DNA of 64,000 bases from Candidatus Lariskella endosymbiont of Epinotia ramella (GTDB lineage: Bacteria; Pseudomonadota; Alphaproteobacteria; Rickettsiales; Midichloriaceae): assembly GCF_964019805.1 (NCBI RefSeq), contig NZ_OZ026472.1:248001-312000 (forward strand). The letters are read 5' to 3'. This document shows positions 8,024-15,602 of the stretch, one piece after another (within the stretch, counting starts at the first letter, position 1; each line of letters starts with the position of its first letter). The notes under the pieces were generated by a model, which worked only from the letters and a program-made list of their open reading frames with translations, made no database searches and was not told the DNA's origin. The position numbers and the translations under genes were made by a program.

Positions 8024-9211
8024 CTATACATATGAGAGAATGGTATCTAGTGTATCATCCAATACATGAGCAAATAGTTCAAATTGTGATGACCAATAAT
8101 TATATGTGCTACGCGCAGCATTGTTAAAAGGTTCCATATAAGAATTAAATGGTGCGTCATATATTAAAATCACGTCTTCTTCTATTGCAGATTGGTTTTG
8201 CTCTGTATGACTGGTATGATTCATAAATTTTGCATATTCGTCGTAGGTTTTATAATATAGTCTTTTATGCTCAGCATATTCTTTATCTCTATATATATCT
8301 ATTATCCTTGGTGCTTTGCATATGTTTGCATCCTCCATATTCACTAATTTCTTTGGTGTATAAGCACTCACTCTGCTTATAGACATCATGATCGCACTGG
8401 TTAAGTATTCTTTTGGAAAATCTGCTATACTAGGCATAAAACTGAGGCCGCCAAATTTTGCAGTCAAAAGATTGAACGCTGCATCTGCAGTAGTGCTAAT
8501 GGAGCCTATATAATTCGTGGTTGTTTTTGTAATATCAATGATATTACCTGTCACATAAACAGCGGCTTTTGCTGCAAGTACTCTGCCAATCGTTACTTTG
8601 TTAATATTTGCACTCCAATTGATGGAGTCGTATATTTTAGTAAATCCGTTTTCCCACATAACATCAGCAAGGACTTTTATATAACTTTCTCCATCTTGCT
8701 GTATAGCTTTTACTTGAGGATGTACTTGTGTCATGATATCAACGAACGCTTGCCCTGTTAGGTCGCATGCTGAGTTTCTTATTGCGTGCAAATTACCCAA
8801 GCCGGATGCAAGAAGAGAGAGTTTACATACTCCTTTGATTGCATCTCCTGCAGGTCTATACCATTCGTATTTTTGTGTGCCATAATCCCAGCCACTATAG
8901 TAAGCATACGAGGCCTGAGCTACTTTGGTGAAGTCTCCAACAAAGCTACCGAAGTATGTAGAGTCACTATTGAGTTGTTCTAAGTTTATTCTTAGAGTTG
9001 AGCCAATAAACTGAATAAAGCCTTTGACAAAAAACTTAAGTGGGGCAAAACCAAATATTTCTTTTGTATTAGGAAATTCTTCTGAAATATGCTTGAAGAA
9101 CATCTCTTTAGGTTCATACCTGTAGTTCTGCGTGAATTTTCCAATTAATGGCATTGCATCGATGTAATCGTTCCACGTATTTGTTTTTGCTTTTGTATTA
9201 GTTTGTGACAT
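8024..9211 (-). CDS. hypothetical protein (395 aa)
   Basis: An intact 395-residue open frame of unknown function. It has no signal peptide and no motif I can name. The middle (about 205-255) holds small-residue and hydrophobic stretches (A-A-K-A-A-V-Y-V-T-G-N-I-I) that could be a membrane-interacting segment. The N-terminus is rich in Asn/Thr and the protein in aromatic residues (Y, F, W). It stands alone between repeat-filled spacers. Lineage-specific proteins of this kind in Rickettsiales are sometimes secreted effectors, but nothing here proves secretion. The length and clean frame make it a real gene. Confidence 0.7.
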   Translation of the reverse strand: MSQTNTKAKTNTWNDYIDAMPLIGKFTQNYRYEPKEMFFKHISEEFPNTKEIFGFAPLKFFVKGFIQFIGSTLRINLEQLNSDSTYFGSFVGDFTKVAQASYAYYSGWDYGTQKYEWYRPAGDAIKGVCKLSLLASGLGNLHAIRNSACDLTGQAFVDIMTQVHPQVKAIQQDGESYIKVLADVMWENGFTKIYDSINWSANINKVTIGRVLAAKAAVYVTGNIIDITKTTTNYIGSISTTADAAFNLLTAKFGGLSFMPSIADFPKEYLTSAIMMSISRVSAYTPKKLVNMEDANICKAPRIIDIYRDKEYAEHKRLYYKTYDEYAKFMNHTSHTEQNQSAIEEDVILIYDAPFNSYMEPFNNAARSTYNYWSSQFELFAHVLDDTLDTILSYV

Positions 9212-9971
9212 GTCTTTTGATAAATAAAATAATAAATACAGCTTAATAAAATTTGGCAGATCGACCTTTTTACCTGAAAGAATTATTTATCCTTCATTTG
9301 CAGATGATACATAAAATATAATCTCAGTATCATTTTCATCATGGAAAAAGTGATCTATCAAAAATGATTGGATAGTAACCTCTACCTGCTATATACATGA
9401 GACATAGCTTATACCGACTCTCATAAATTACAGAACACTTTAGCTTCGTCTTTTCTTTAAAATTTAAGCACGCTCTTTGCCGCTGTACTTCTAGTATAGC
9501 TCACTTAAATCTCATCTTAAATTTTTCAAAAAATACGTAGCAAATATATGATGTTATTTGGAGAGGTTGGTATTAGTAAATATCCTAACATTCATAAATA
9601 ATAGAAACTGGCAGATTGTTAGATATTATTAATAATCTGCGTCATTCTCCTTTTAGTTGAATTTGGTTAATCTATGTTTTTATATTGTCTCTTTTACTTT
9701 CGATTATGCTTGTTTGCTTTGATGTAGCAAATTTTAGGGATTCTATACTGCATATTTGGTAGTGTAAAGCAAATAAAACAATCTTAATTTATGGTTTATC
9801 AAAAATGTTTATAAATGTTTTGTTGTCAAATTATAGCTATAGTTGTGTATAAATTTTTGTTTTCTTGTATATTTTTATGTGTGATATTCGTCTTTATTTA
9901 GAAAAATAAATTTCTCAATTAGATTGATGTGCAGTTGTGTATTTATTATACTGAGAGCTAATGTGAAATAA
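9212..9971. other. spacer with an R3 repeat, no gene
   Basis: About 760 bp of AT-rich DNA between the 395-residue protein gene and the pcm remnant. Apart from the R3 repeat at 9409-9577 I see no coding frame, RNA gene or clear terminator. Confidence 0.5.
9409..9577. repeat. R3 repeat (MITE-like, copy 2)
   Basis: It has the same ends as copy 1: a degenerate TACCGACTCTCATAAATTACAGAACACTTTAGC-type left end and ATGTTATTTGGAGAGGTTGGTATTA at the right end. Internal matches with copy 1 include GCCGCTGTACTTCTAGTA and TCATCTTAAATTTT, on the strand opposite to copy 1. It is more diverged than copy 1. Confidence 0.65.
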
Positions 9972-10001
9972 TTGGCAGAGTTACTTGGAATTTGGAGAGA
10001 T

Positions 10002-10372
10002 ATGAAAGTTGCAAAAGACGCATTCTATTTGGAGCGTACAAATATGGTGAGAAACCAGCTGATTCCAAATCAAATATATGATAGTCGCATATTAGATGCT
10101 ATGGAGAGCATACCTAGACATATTTTTGTAGAAGAAAAGTGGCGTCCTGTTGCATATGTAGATGAAAATATTCCAGCTTGCGTCGGGCGCGCAAGCTTCT
10201 TTCGCCGCTTTTACTTGCAAAGATGTTGTCTTGCTGTAATTTGAAGGATAATGCGACAGTTTTAGATGTAGGATTTGGTTCAGGCTATTCGATCGCCCTG
10301 CTTGCAAAGATTGTTAAAAGTGTTACTGCAATTGAGAGTAATGAGCATATGTTATTTCTTGCTGCGGATAAT
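10002..10372 (+). pseudogene. pcm: protein-L-isoaspartate O-methyltransferase-like, broken
   Basis: The N-terminal half of a Pcm-family methyltransferase. It starts at ATG 10002 behind GGAGAG and reads R-N-Q-L-I-P-N-Q and I-P-R-H-I-F-V typical of the family. At the GCGCGC run (10187-10192) the frame is lost; removing one GC unit restores G-R-K-L-L-S-P-L-L-L-A-K-M-L and the SAM-binding loop V-L-D-V-G-F-G-S-G-Y-S. The IS5 copy at 10373 then cuts the gene, and the C-terminal third is not found on the other side, where prs sequence begins. The gene is therefore doubly inactivated. Pcm repairs isoaspartyl residues in damaged proteins. Confidence 0.85.
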
Positions 10373-10405
10373 AGACCTCTTGCATAACCATATAAATTGA
10401 TTAAA

Positions 10406-10426
10406 ATCCTTGATTTTATCAAGGAT
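10406..10426 (+). promoter_or_regulatory. hairpin covering the transposase ribosome-binding site
   Basis: ATCCTTGAT (10406-10414) pairs perfectly with ATCAAGGAT (10418-10426) around a TTT loop. The 3' arm holds AAGGA, the ribosome-binding site for the ATG at 10430. The same structure is present in every IS5 copy of the window. Such hairpins limit transposase translation from transcripts that enter from outside the element. Confidence 0.65.
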
Positions 10427-10429
10427 AAC

Positions 10430-11250
10430 ATGAAGTTTGAAAACATCAAAGATGAATACGCAGAAGAGTTTCGCAGGCTTACTGGCATTAAACGAGGAAC
10501 GTTTGAAGTTATACTAAGTATATTAAAAGAAGCTGAAGCTATTTTAAAGTCTCAAGGTGGAAAACCCAATAAATTGGCTTTAGAAGATCGATTACTCATG
10601 ACGCTTGAGTACTTGCGTGAATACAGGACATATTTTCATATTTCCCGCAGTTATGGAATAAGTGAAAGTGCCTGTTATCGTAATATACGTTGGATTGAAG
10701 ATACTCTAATTAAAGATAAACGATTTTCACTACCTGGACGTAAAGCATTACTAAAAAGCGATTCTGAATACGAACTTGTGTTAATTGATGCTACTGAAAC
10801 ACCGATAGAACGACCTAAAAAAAACAGAAGCACTTTTATTCGGGAAAAAAGAGGCGACATACTCTAAAAACTCAGCTTATTGTGGATAAAAGGAAAAAAG
10901 AAATCATTTGCACTAATTTTTCTAATGGCAAGCGTCATGATTTCAGGTTATTTAAAGAATCCGGAGTTCACATCCACCCTGAGATTAAAGTTCTTACAGA
11001 TACTGGTTATCAAGGCATTGATAAGTTGCATTATAATTCAGAGTTACCAAAGAAAAAGACAAAAAAGCGACCACTAAGCAGGAAAGATAAAAAGAAAAAT
11101 CGTCAATTGTCTAGTGAACGTGTTTTAAATGAAAACGTCATAGGCATGATCAAACGATTTAAAATTATCGCTGATCGTTATAGGAACAGAAGAAAACGAT
11201 TCGGTTTAAGGTTTAATTTACTTGCTGGTATCTATAACTTTGAGCTTTAA
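10430..11250 (+). CDS. IS5-family transposase, two frames joined by -1 frameshift (copy 2)
   Basis: A DDE transposase. Frame 1 runs from ATG 10430 (an in-frame TTG lies at 10397) to the stop at 10867. It holds the HTH-like region and the first catalytic aspartate in L-I-D-A-T-E. Frame 2, open up to 11250, has the second aspartate in L-T-D-T-G-Y-Q-G and the glutamate in the S-E-R-V-L-N-E-N-V-I-G region. A run of eight A (10817-10824) followed by C gives A_AAA_AAC; a -1 shift there continues as K-Q-K-H-F-Y-S-G-K-K into frame 2 and yields about 273 residues, normal for the family. I chose the ATG because AAGGA precedes it at the right distance. Two-frame IS5 elements are typical of the IS427 group. 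Confidence 0.9.
10817..10825 (+). other. -1 ribosomal frameshift site in the IS5 transposase
   Basis: Eight A followed by C, read in frame 1 as AAA-AAA-AAC. A -1 slip puts the ribosome into the frame that begins CAG-AAG-CAC and keeps the conserved H-F-Y-S-G motif. The site is the same in every copy. Confidence 0.7.
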
Positions 11251-11270
11251 ATAGGTTATGCAAGAGGTCT

Positions 11271-11653
11271 AATATATGATCTATTCCTGCTGCAGCAATT
11301 ATTTTTCCAAGCACTCTCATAGCAACCGCTTCTTGTGTAACTAGTTGTTTATCTTGTCTGCTATAACCAAAATAGGGAATTAGGGCGATTACATTCTTTA
11401 TATTGTTAGATTGTCTAACAGCATCCGCTATCAAAAGTAGCTCCATTACGTTTTCTGATGCCGAACTATTTGTGGACTGTACTATAATAACTGTTTCGCA
11501 ATTCAGTTGCTCGGAAATTCTTACTTTCAATTCTCCATCTGCAAACTTCGTTAATTCTGCTTCTATATATTTAAATCCTAAGTGGTCGCTCAGTGTATAT
11601 GCAAAAGCCTTACTATTGCTTCCAGCTACTACTACTGTTTCTTGTTGTATCAT
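11271..11653 (-). pseudogene. prs: ribose-phosphate pyrophosphokinase, 3' part missing
   Basis: About 127 N-terminal residues of PRPP synthase, of roughly 310 in the family. It starts at ATG 11653 and shows F-A-D-G-E-L-K-V-R-I, the region V-I-I-V-Q-S-T-N, L-L-I-A-D-A and the ATP-side motif Y-F-G-Y-S-R-Q-D-K. The frame runs out at A-A-G-I-D-H-I when the IS5 copy begins. Beyond the IS lies pcm sequence, not the rest of prs. The flexible loop and the catalytic C-terminal half are absent, so this fragment cannot make PRPP. An intact copy elsewhere or import of nucleotides would be needed. Confidence 0.9.
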
Positions 11654-11762
11654 ATATTTAGCTAGTTTGCTTAAAGTGTTTCGATATTTAAAGGTTACTC
11701 GCTGATCATCAAATAGACTAACAGCAAAAATTTTTTATCGTATTTATGTGTATTTTATTTAT

Positions 11763-11927
11763 TAGACCTCTTCTTAAAAGAAGATGCCAGTGAAGCAAGT
11801 GCAAGTAGCATATGAAAGCGCGAGAAAATGCAGTGTACAAGGAGTACATGAGCATCCAAATGAAGGCAAAGGATGCGACAAAGCAATTGGCCGTCGGAAC
11901 AAGTTTGAAGAAGAAGTCTATTATTCA
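11763..11927. repeat. R5 repeat (MITE-like, copy 1)
   Basis: About 165 bp bounded by TTAGACCTCTTCTTAAAAG at the left and AAGTTTGAAGAAGAAGTC at the right, an imperfect inverted repeat. The interior shares GTGCAAGTAGCA with the copy at 19214-19373. The outer TAGACCTCTT resembles the tip of the IS5 inverted repeat. Confidence 0.55.
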
Positions 11928-11928
11928 A

Positions 11929-12066
11929 CATATATACCGCAGGTAAATGCAGAGTTGATATTTAGCTTACGTACATATGAAATTAAACTTCGAGAAAAGC
12001 TAGAAAGAATTAAGACCATAAAATACATAAGGAGCATTTTGACGATACCAATTTGAAAAGTATGAC
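11929..12066 (+). repeat. R1 repeat (long form)
   Basis: It begins TATATACCGCAGGTAAATGC, continues with GAGTTGATATTTAGCTTACG and an AAGCTAGAAAGAAT block, and ends TTGAAAAGTATGACGAGTAT. The same ordered blocks recur at several other places in both orientations. It is not coding: the 90-residue frame over this area runs across the R5-R1 junction. Confidence 0.65.
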
Positions 12067-12511
12067 GAGTATAGATAACTTTTTATCTATAAAATGAATG
12101 CGCTTGTTTCTGCTTCTAATATTAAAACATACTAAAACTCATAGTGCTCAATTGCATATTGTTTTAGTATATCGTGATGCGACATCTTCAGTCCAATAAT
12201 TTCTCCCATTGTATCAAAGTGGATAAATGAGTGATAGTTTGCACATGTCATTTTAAATGCATCGCTTATATAAGCACCTAAAGTATGCTCTGAGTTGAAT
12301 ATCTTGCATATCATTTCTATAGTAGTTTTTGCAGAAATTTGCTTTCCTCCTATTGCTCTGCACTGATCTAATGTAGACTTTGCAAGTGCTTTGGGTGCAT
12401 AATTTAGAGGAATGTAATCTCCTTTTCCTGTAATATCACATAGACTGTAATCTGCTCTAAAAAGAGCAATTTCTATTTTCAGCTTTTCTACTGCATCTTT
12501 CTTAAAAAAAT

Positions 12512-13409
12512 AGACCTCTTGCATAACCTATTTAAAGCTCAAAGTTATAGATACCAGCAAGTAAATTAAACCTTAAACCGAATCGTTTTCTTCTGTTCCT
12601 ATAACGATCAGCGATAATTTTAAATCGTTTGATCATGCCTATGACGTTTTCATTTAAAACACGTTCACTAGACAATTGACGATTTTTCTTTTTATCTTTC
12701 CTGCTTAGTGGTCGCTTTTTTGTCTTTTTCTTTGGTAACTCTGAATTATAATGCAACTTATCAATGCCTTGATAACCAGTATCTGTAAGAACTTTAATCT
12801 CAGGGTGGATGTGAACTCCGGATTCTTTAAATAACCTGAAATCATGACGCTTGCCATTAGAAAAATTAGTGCAAATGATTTCTTTTTTCCTTTTATCCAC
12901 AATAAGCTGAGTTTTTAGAGTATGTCGCCTCTTTTTTCCCGAATAAAAGTGCTTCTGTTTTTTTTAGGTCGTTCTATCGGTGTTTCAGTAGCATCAATTA
13001 ACACAAGTTCGTATTCAGAATCGCTTTTTAGTAATGCTTTACGTCCAGGTAGTGAAAATCGTTTATCTTTAATTAGAGTATCTTCAATCCAACGTATATT
13101 ACGATAACAGGCACTTTCACTTATTCCATAACTGCGGGAAATATGAAAATATGTCCTGTATTCACGCAAGTACTCAAGCGTCATGAGTAATCGATCTTCT
13201 AAAGCCAATTTATTGGGTTTTCCACCTTGAGACTTTAAAATAGCTTCAGCTTCTTTTAATATACTTAGTATAACTTCAAACGTTCCTCGTTTAATGCCAG
13301 TAAGCCTGCGAAACTCTTCTGCGTATTCATCTTTGATGTTTTCAAACTTCATGTTATCCTTGATAAAATCAAGGATTTTAATCAATTTATATGGTTATGC
13401 AAGAGGTCT
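12512..13409 (-). mobile_element. IS5-family element, copy 3 (complete)
   Basis: 898 bp with both inverted repeats, flanked by AAT on each side (equivalently TA inside the repeat tip). It sits in the 3' third of the hypothetical gene 12132-14998. Confidence 0.95.
12532..13352 (-). CDS. IS5-family transposase (copy 3)
   Basis: Same two-frame transposase as copy 2 with identical translation. ATG at 13352, frame-1 stop at 12915, frame 2 ending at 12532, slippery A run at 12958-12965. Confidence 0.9.
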
Positions 13410-13876
13410 AATGCATGTACAAGTCCATATCATATATTTTTCGTTTAAAATTCAGCATTTTGCAATTCAAAGCATCTTGTCCACGCAATAAGTACGCTAT
13501 AATACTTGTATACACATATTTTCTTCCATCCTCCGTTGTTTGAAATATTGTATCAGCGAAAACAATATCTTTTCTTGCATCTGCGCTGATGAAGTGAGTC
13601 TTTTGATGATATGTTTCATATCCTGTTGTATAAGCCATATGAGCTCTTGGACTTGAGCTCGTGTTGTATACCTCATACATAGATTTCGGTGAATTTACAT
13701 CTATTATGGCTTCATATATTTGCGTAAAAACAGTTTCACCAACTCGTTGATCTACAATTATGTCTTTCTCAAATATCCCAATAAATCGCAAGTTACTTAC
13801 ATCGAATGAGTGATTTGCAGCTTCTTCTAATATATCGTGATATGTAGAATGGTAATTTATGTTGGCTGGATTTAAT

Positions 13877-14774
13877 AGACCTCTTGCATAACCTATTTAA
13901 AGCTCAAAGTTATAGATACCAGCAAGTAAATTAAACCTTAAACCGAATCGTTTTCTTCTGTTCCTATAACGATCAGCGATAATTTTAAATCGTTTGATCA
14001 TGCCTATGACGTTTTCATTTAAAACACGTTCACTAGACAATTGACGATTTTTCTTTTTATCTTTCCTGCTTAGTGGTCGCTTTTTTGTCTTTTTCTTTGG
14101 TAACTCTGAATTATAATGCAACTTATCAATGCCTTGATAACCAGTATCTGTAAGAACTTTAATCTCAGGGTGGATGTGAACTCCGGATTCTTTAAATAAC
14201 CTGAAATCATGACGCTTGCCATTAGAAAAATTAGTGCAAATGATTTCTTTTTTCCTTTTATCCACAATAAGCTGAGTTTTTAGAGTATGTCGCCTCTTTT
14301 TTCCCGAATAAAAGTGCTTCTGTTTTTTTTAGGTCGTTCTATCGGTGTTTCAGTAGCATCAATTAACACAAGTTCGTATTCAGAATCGCTTTTTAGTAAT
14401 GCTTTACGTCCAGGTAGTGAAAATCGTTTATCTTTAATTAGAGTATCTTCAATCCAACGTATATTACGATAACAGGCACTTTCACTTATTCCATAACTGC
14501 GGGAAATATGAAAATATGTCCTGTATTCACGCAAGTACTCAAGCGTCATGAGTAATCGATCTTCTAAAGCCAATTTATTGGGTTTTCCACCTTGAGACTT
14601 TAAAATAGCTTCAGCTTCTTTTAATATACTTAGTATAACTTCAAACGTTCCTCGTTTAATGCCAGTAAGCCTGCGAAACTCTTCTGCGTATTCATCTTTG
14701 ATGTTTTCAAACTTCATGTTATCCTTGATAAAATCAAGGATTTTAATCAATTTATATGGTTATGCAAGAGGTCT
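13877..14774 (-). mobile_element. IS5-family element, copy 4 (complete)
   Basis: 898 bp, intact inverted repeats, AAT on both sides. It is the second insertion in the same hypothetical gene, 467 bp from copy 3 and in the same orientation. Confidence 0.95.
13897..14717 (-). CDS. IS5-family transposase (copy 4)
   Basis: Identical translation to copy 2. ATG at 14717, frame-1 stop at 14280, frame 2 ending at 13897, joined by the same A8 slip site. Confidence 0.9.
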
Positions 14775-15235
14775 AATATATTAATGCTCCATCGTTTTAT
14801 AAGCGTTAGCATCTCAGAATGTCTTGGAACATCCGATGCGCTCGTGAGTTTTAAGCTGCCAATATCACATGCCGTACAATTATTGTACCCTATAATTCTT
14901 CTGTATTTTAGTGCTGCATGTGCAATGTTATGGTTTGGAAAATCATCGTGCCAACTGTTAGATGGTAATAGCTTTACATCACAAATTACTTTGAACATAT
15001 GAATAATGGATACAAATAATTAGATTGCACCCCTTGCATAACTCAATTTCTGAGGATGCATGGTTTGAGTCGCATCAATGCTAAAGGGTAGGTTATGTAT
15101 ATTAGAATACACACCTCCTTTGCGCGTCTCAAGCCCCTACCACTTGCTCCTTAGAAATAACTTCTGCAAGCGCTCTATTGTTATTACTGCAAATAAAAAA
15201 CTGACTATGCTGCGCTGACAAAGTACCCAGATAAT

Positions 15236-15562
15236 TTGTACAATTGTCATACTTTTCAAAATTGGGCTTTTAGAATGCTCCTTATGTTACACTGCACACC
15301 ATTCTTTCTAGCTCTTTTGGAAGTATCACTTCGTATTTAAGCACTATAGGTCAAGCCACTTGCGCAGACCTTTTTGCCTGATTTTCAAGTATTACTTCGT
15401 TAATTTCCTTGCAAATGTCTATAATATTGAATTCAGCGATTAATTTGTACTTTCAAAAAATCATGCCCTTAAAATCTTCGCTTAGTGCACTTACTTAAGG
15501 CAGCGCCATGGCTTCGTATCAAAATCCAAAATGCCAACTCTGCATTTACCTTGCGGTATATA
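15236..15562 (-). repeat. R1 repeat interrupted by R2
   Basis: The R1 3' end (CATACTTTTCAAAATTG at 15249-15265) and the R1 5' end (CCAACTCTGCATTTACCTTG, about 15535-15554) are separated by an R2 unit at about 15330-15516. The octamer CTTCGTAT flanks the R2 unit on both sides (about 15325 and 15512), which looks like a target duplication made when R2 entered R1. Nothing else is seen in the 14999-15602 spacer. Confidence 0.55.
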
Positions 15563-15602
15563 CTCACAAAGGAATTGTTGAAGATATTGCATGTTAAATT
15601 AG

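Larger units (their letters stand above)
10373..11270 (+). mobile_element. IS5-family element, copy 2 (complete)
   Basis: 898 bp from AGACCTCTTGCATAACC to its inverted repeat GGTTATGCAAGAGGTCT. It lies between two different broken genes, pcm on the left and prs on the right, so this copy is a recombination junction, not a simple insertion. The flanking triplets are AAT on both sides, which the common target preference could give by chance. Confidence 0.95.
12132..14998 (-). pseudogene. hypothetical gene split by two IS5 copies
   Basis: Three blocks on the minus strand, 14998-14775, 13876-13410 and 12511-12132, become one open frame of about 355 residues when both IS5 copies and one copy of each target duplication are removed. 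The joins read W-S-I-N-I-L then N-P-A-N-I-N, and D-L-Y-M-H then F-F-K-K-D-A. The start is ATG 14998 and the stop lies at 12132. I recognise no family. It has no signal peptide or membrane segment, is rich in His and Tyr, and contains C-x-x-C-like N-C-T-A-C near residue 40. The gene was intact until recently, because both exons outside the IS copies carry no other stop or frameshift. Confidence 0.8.

Noticed and set aside
11784-12056. 90-residue plus-strand frame
   Set aside because: It runs across the R5-R1 repeat junction, and neither repeat keeps the frame in its other copies.
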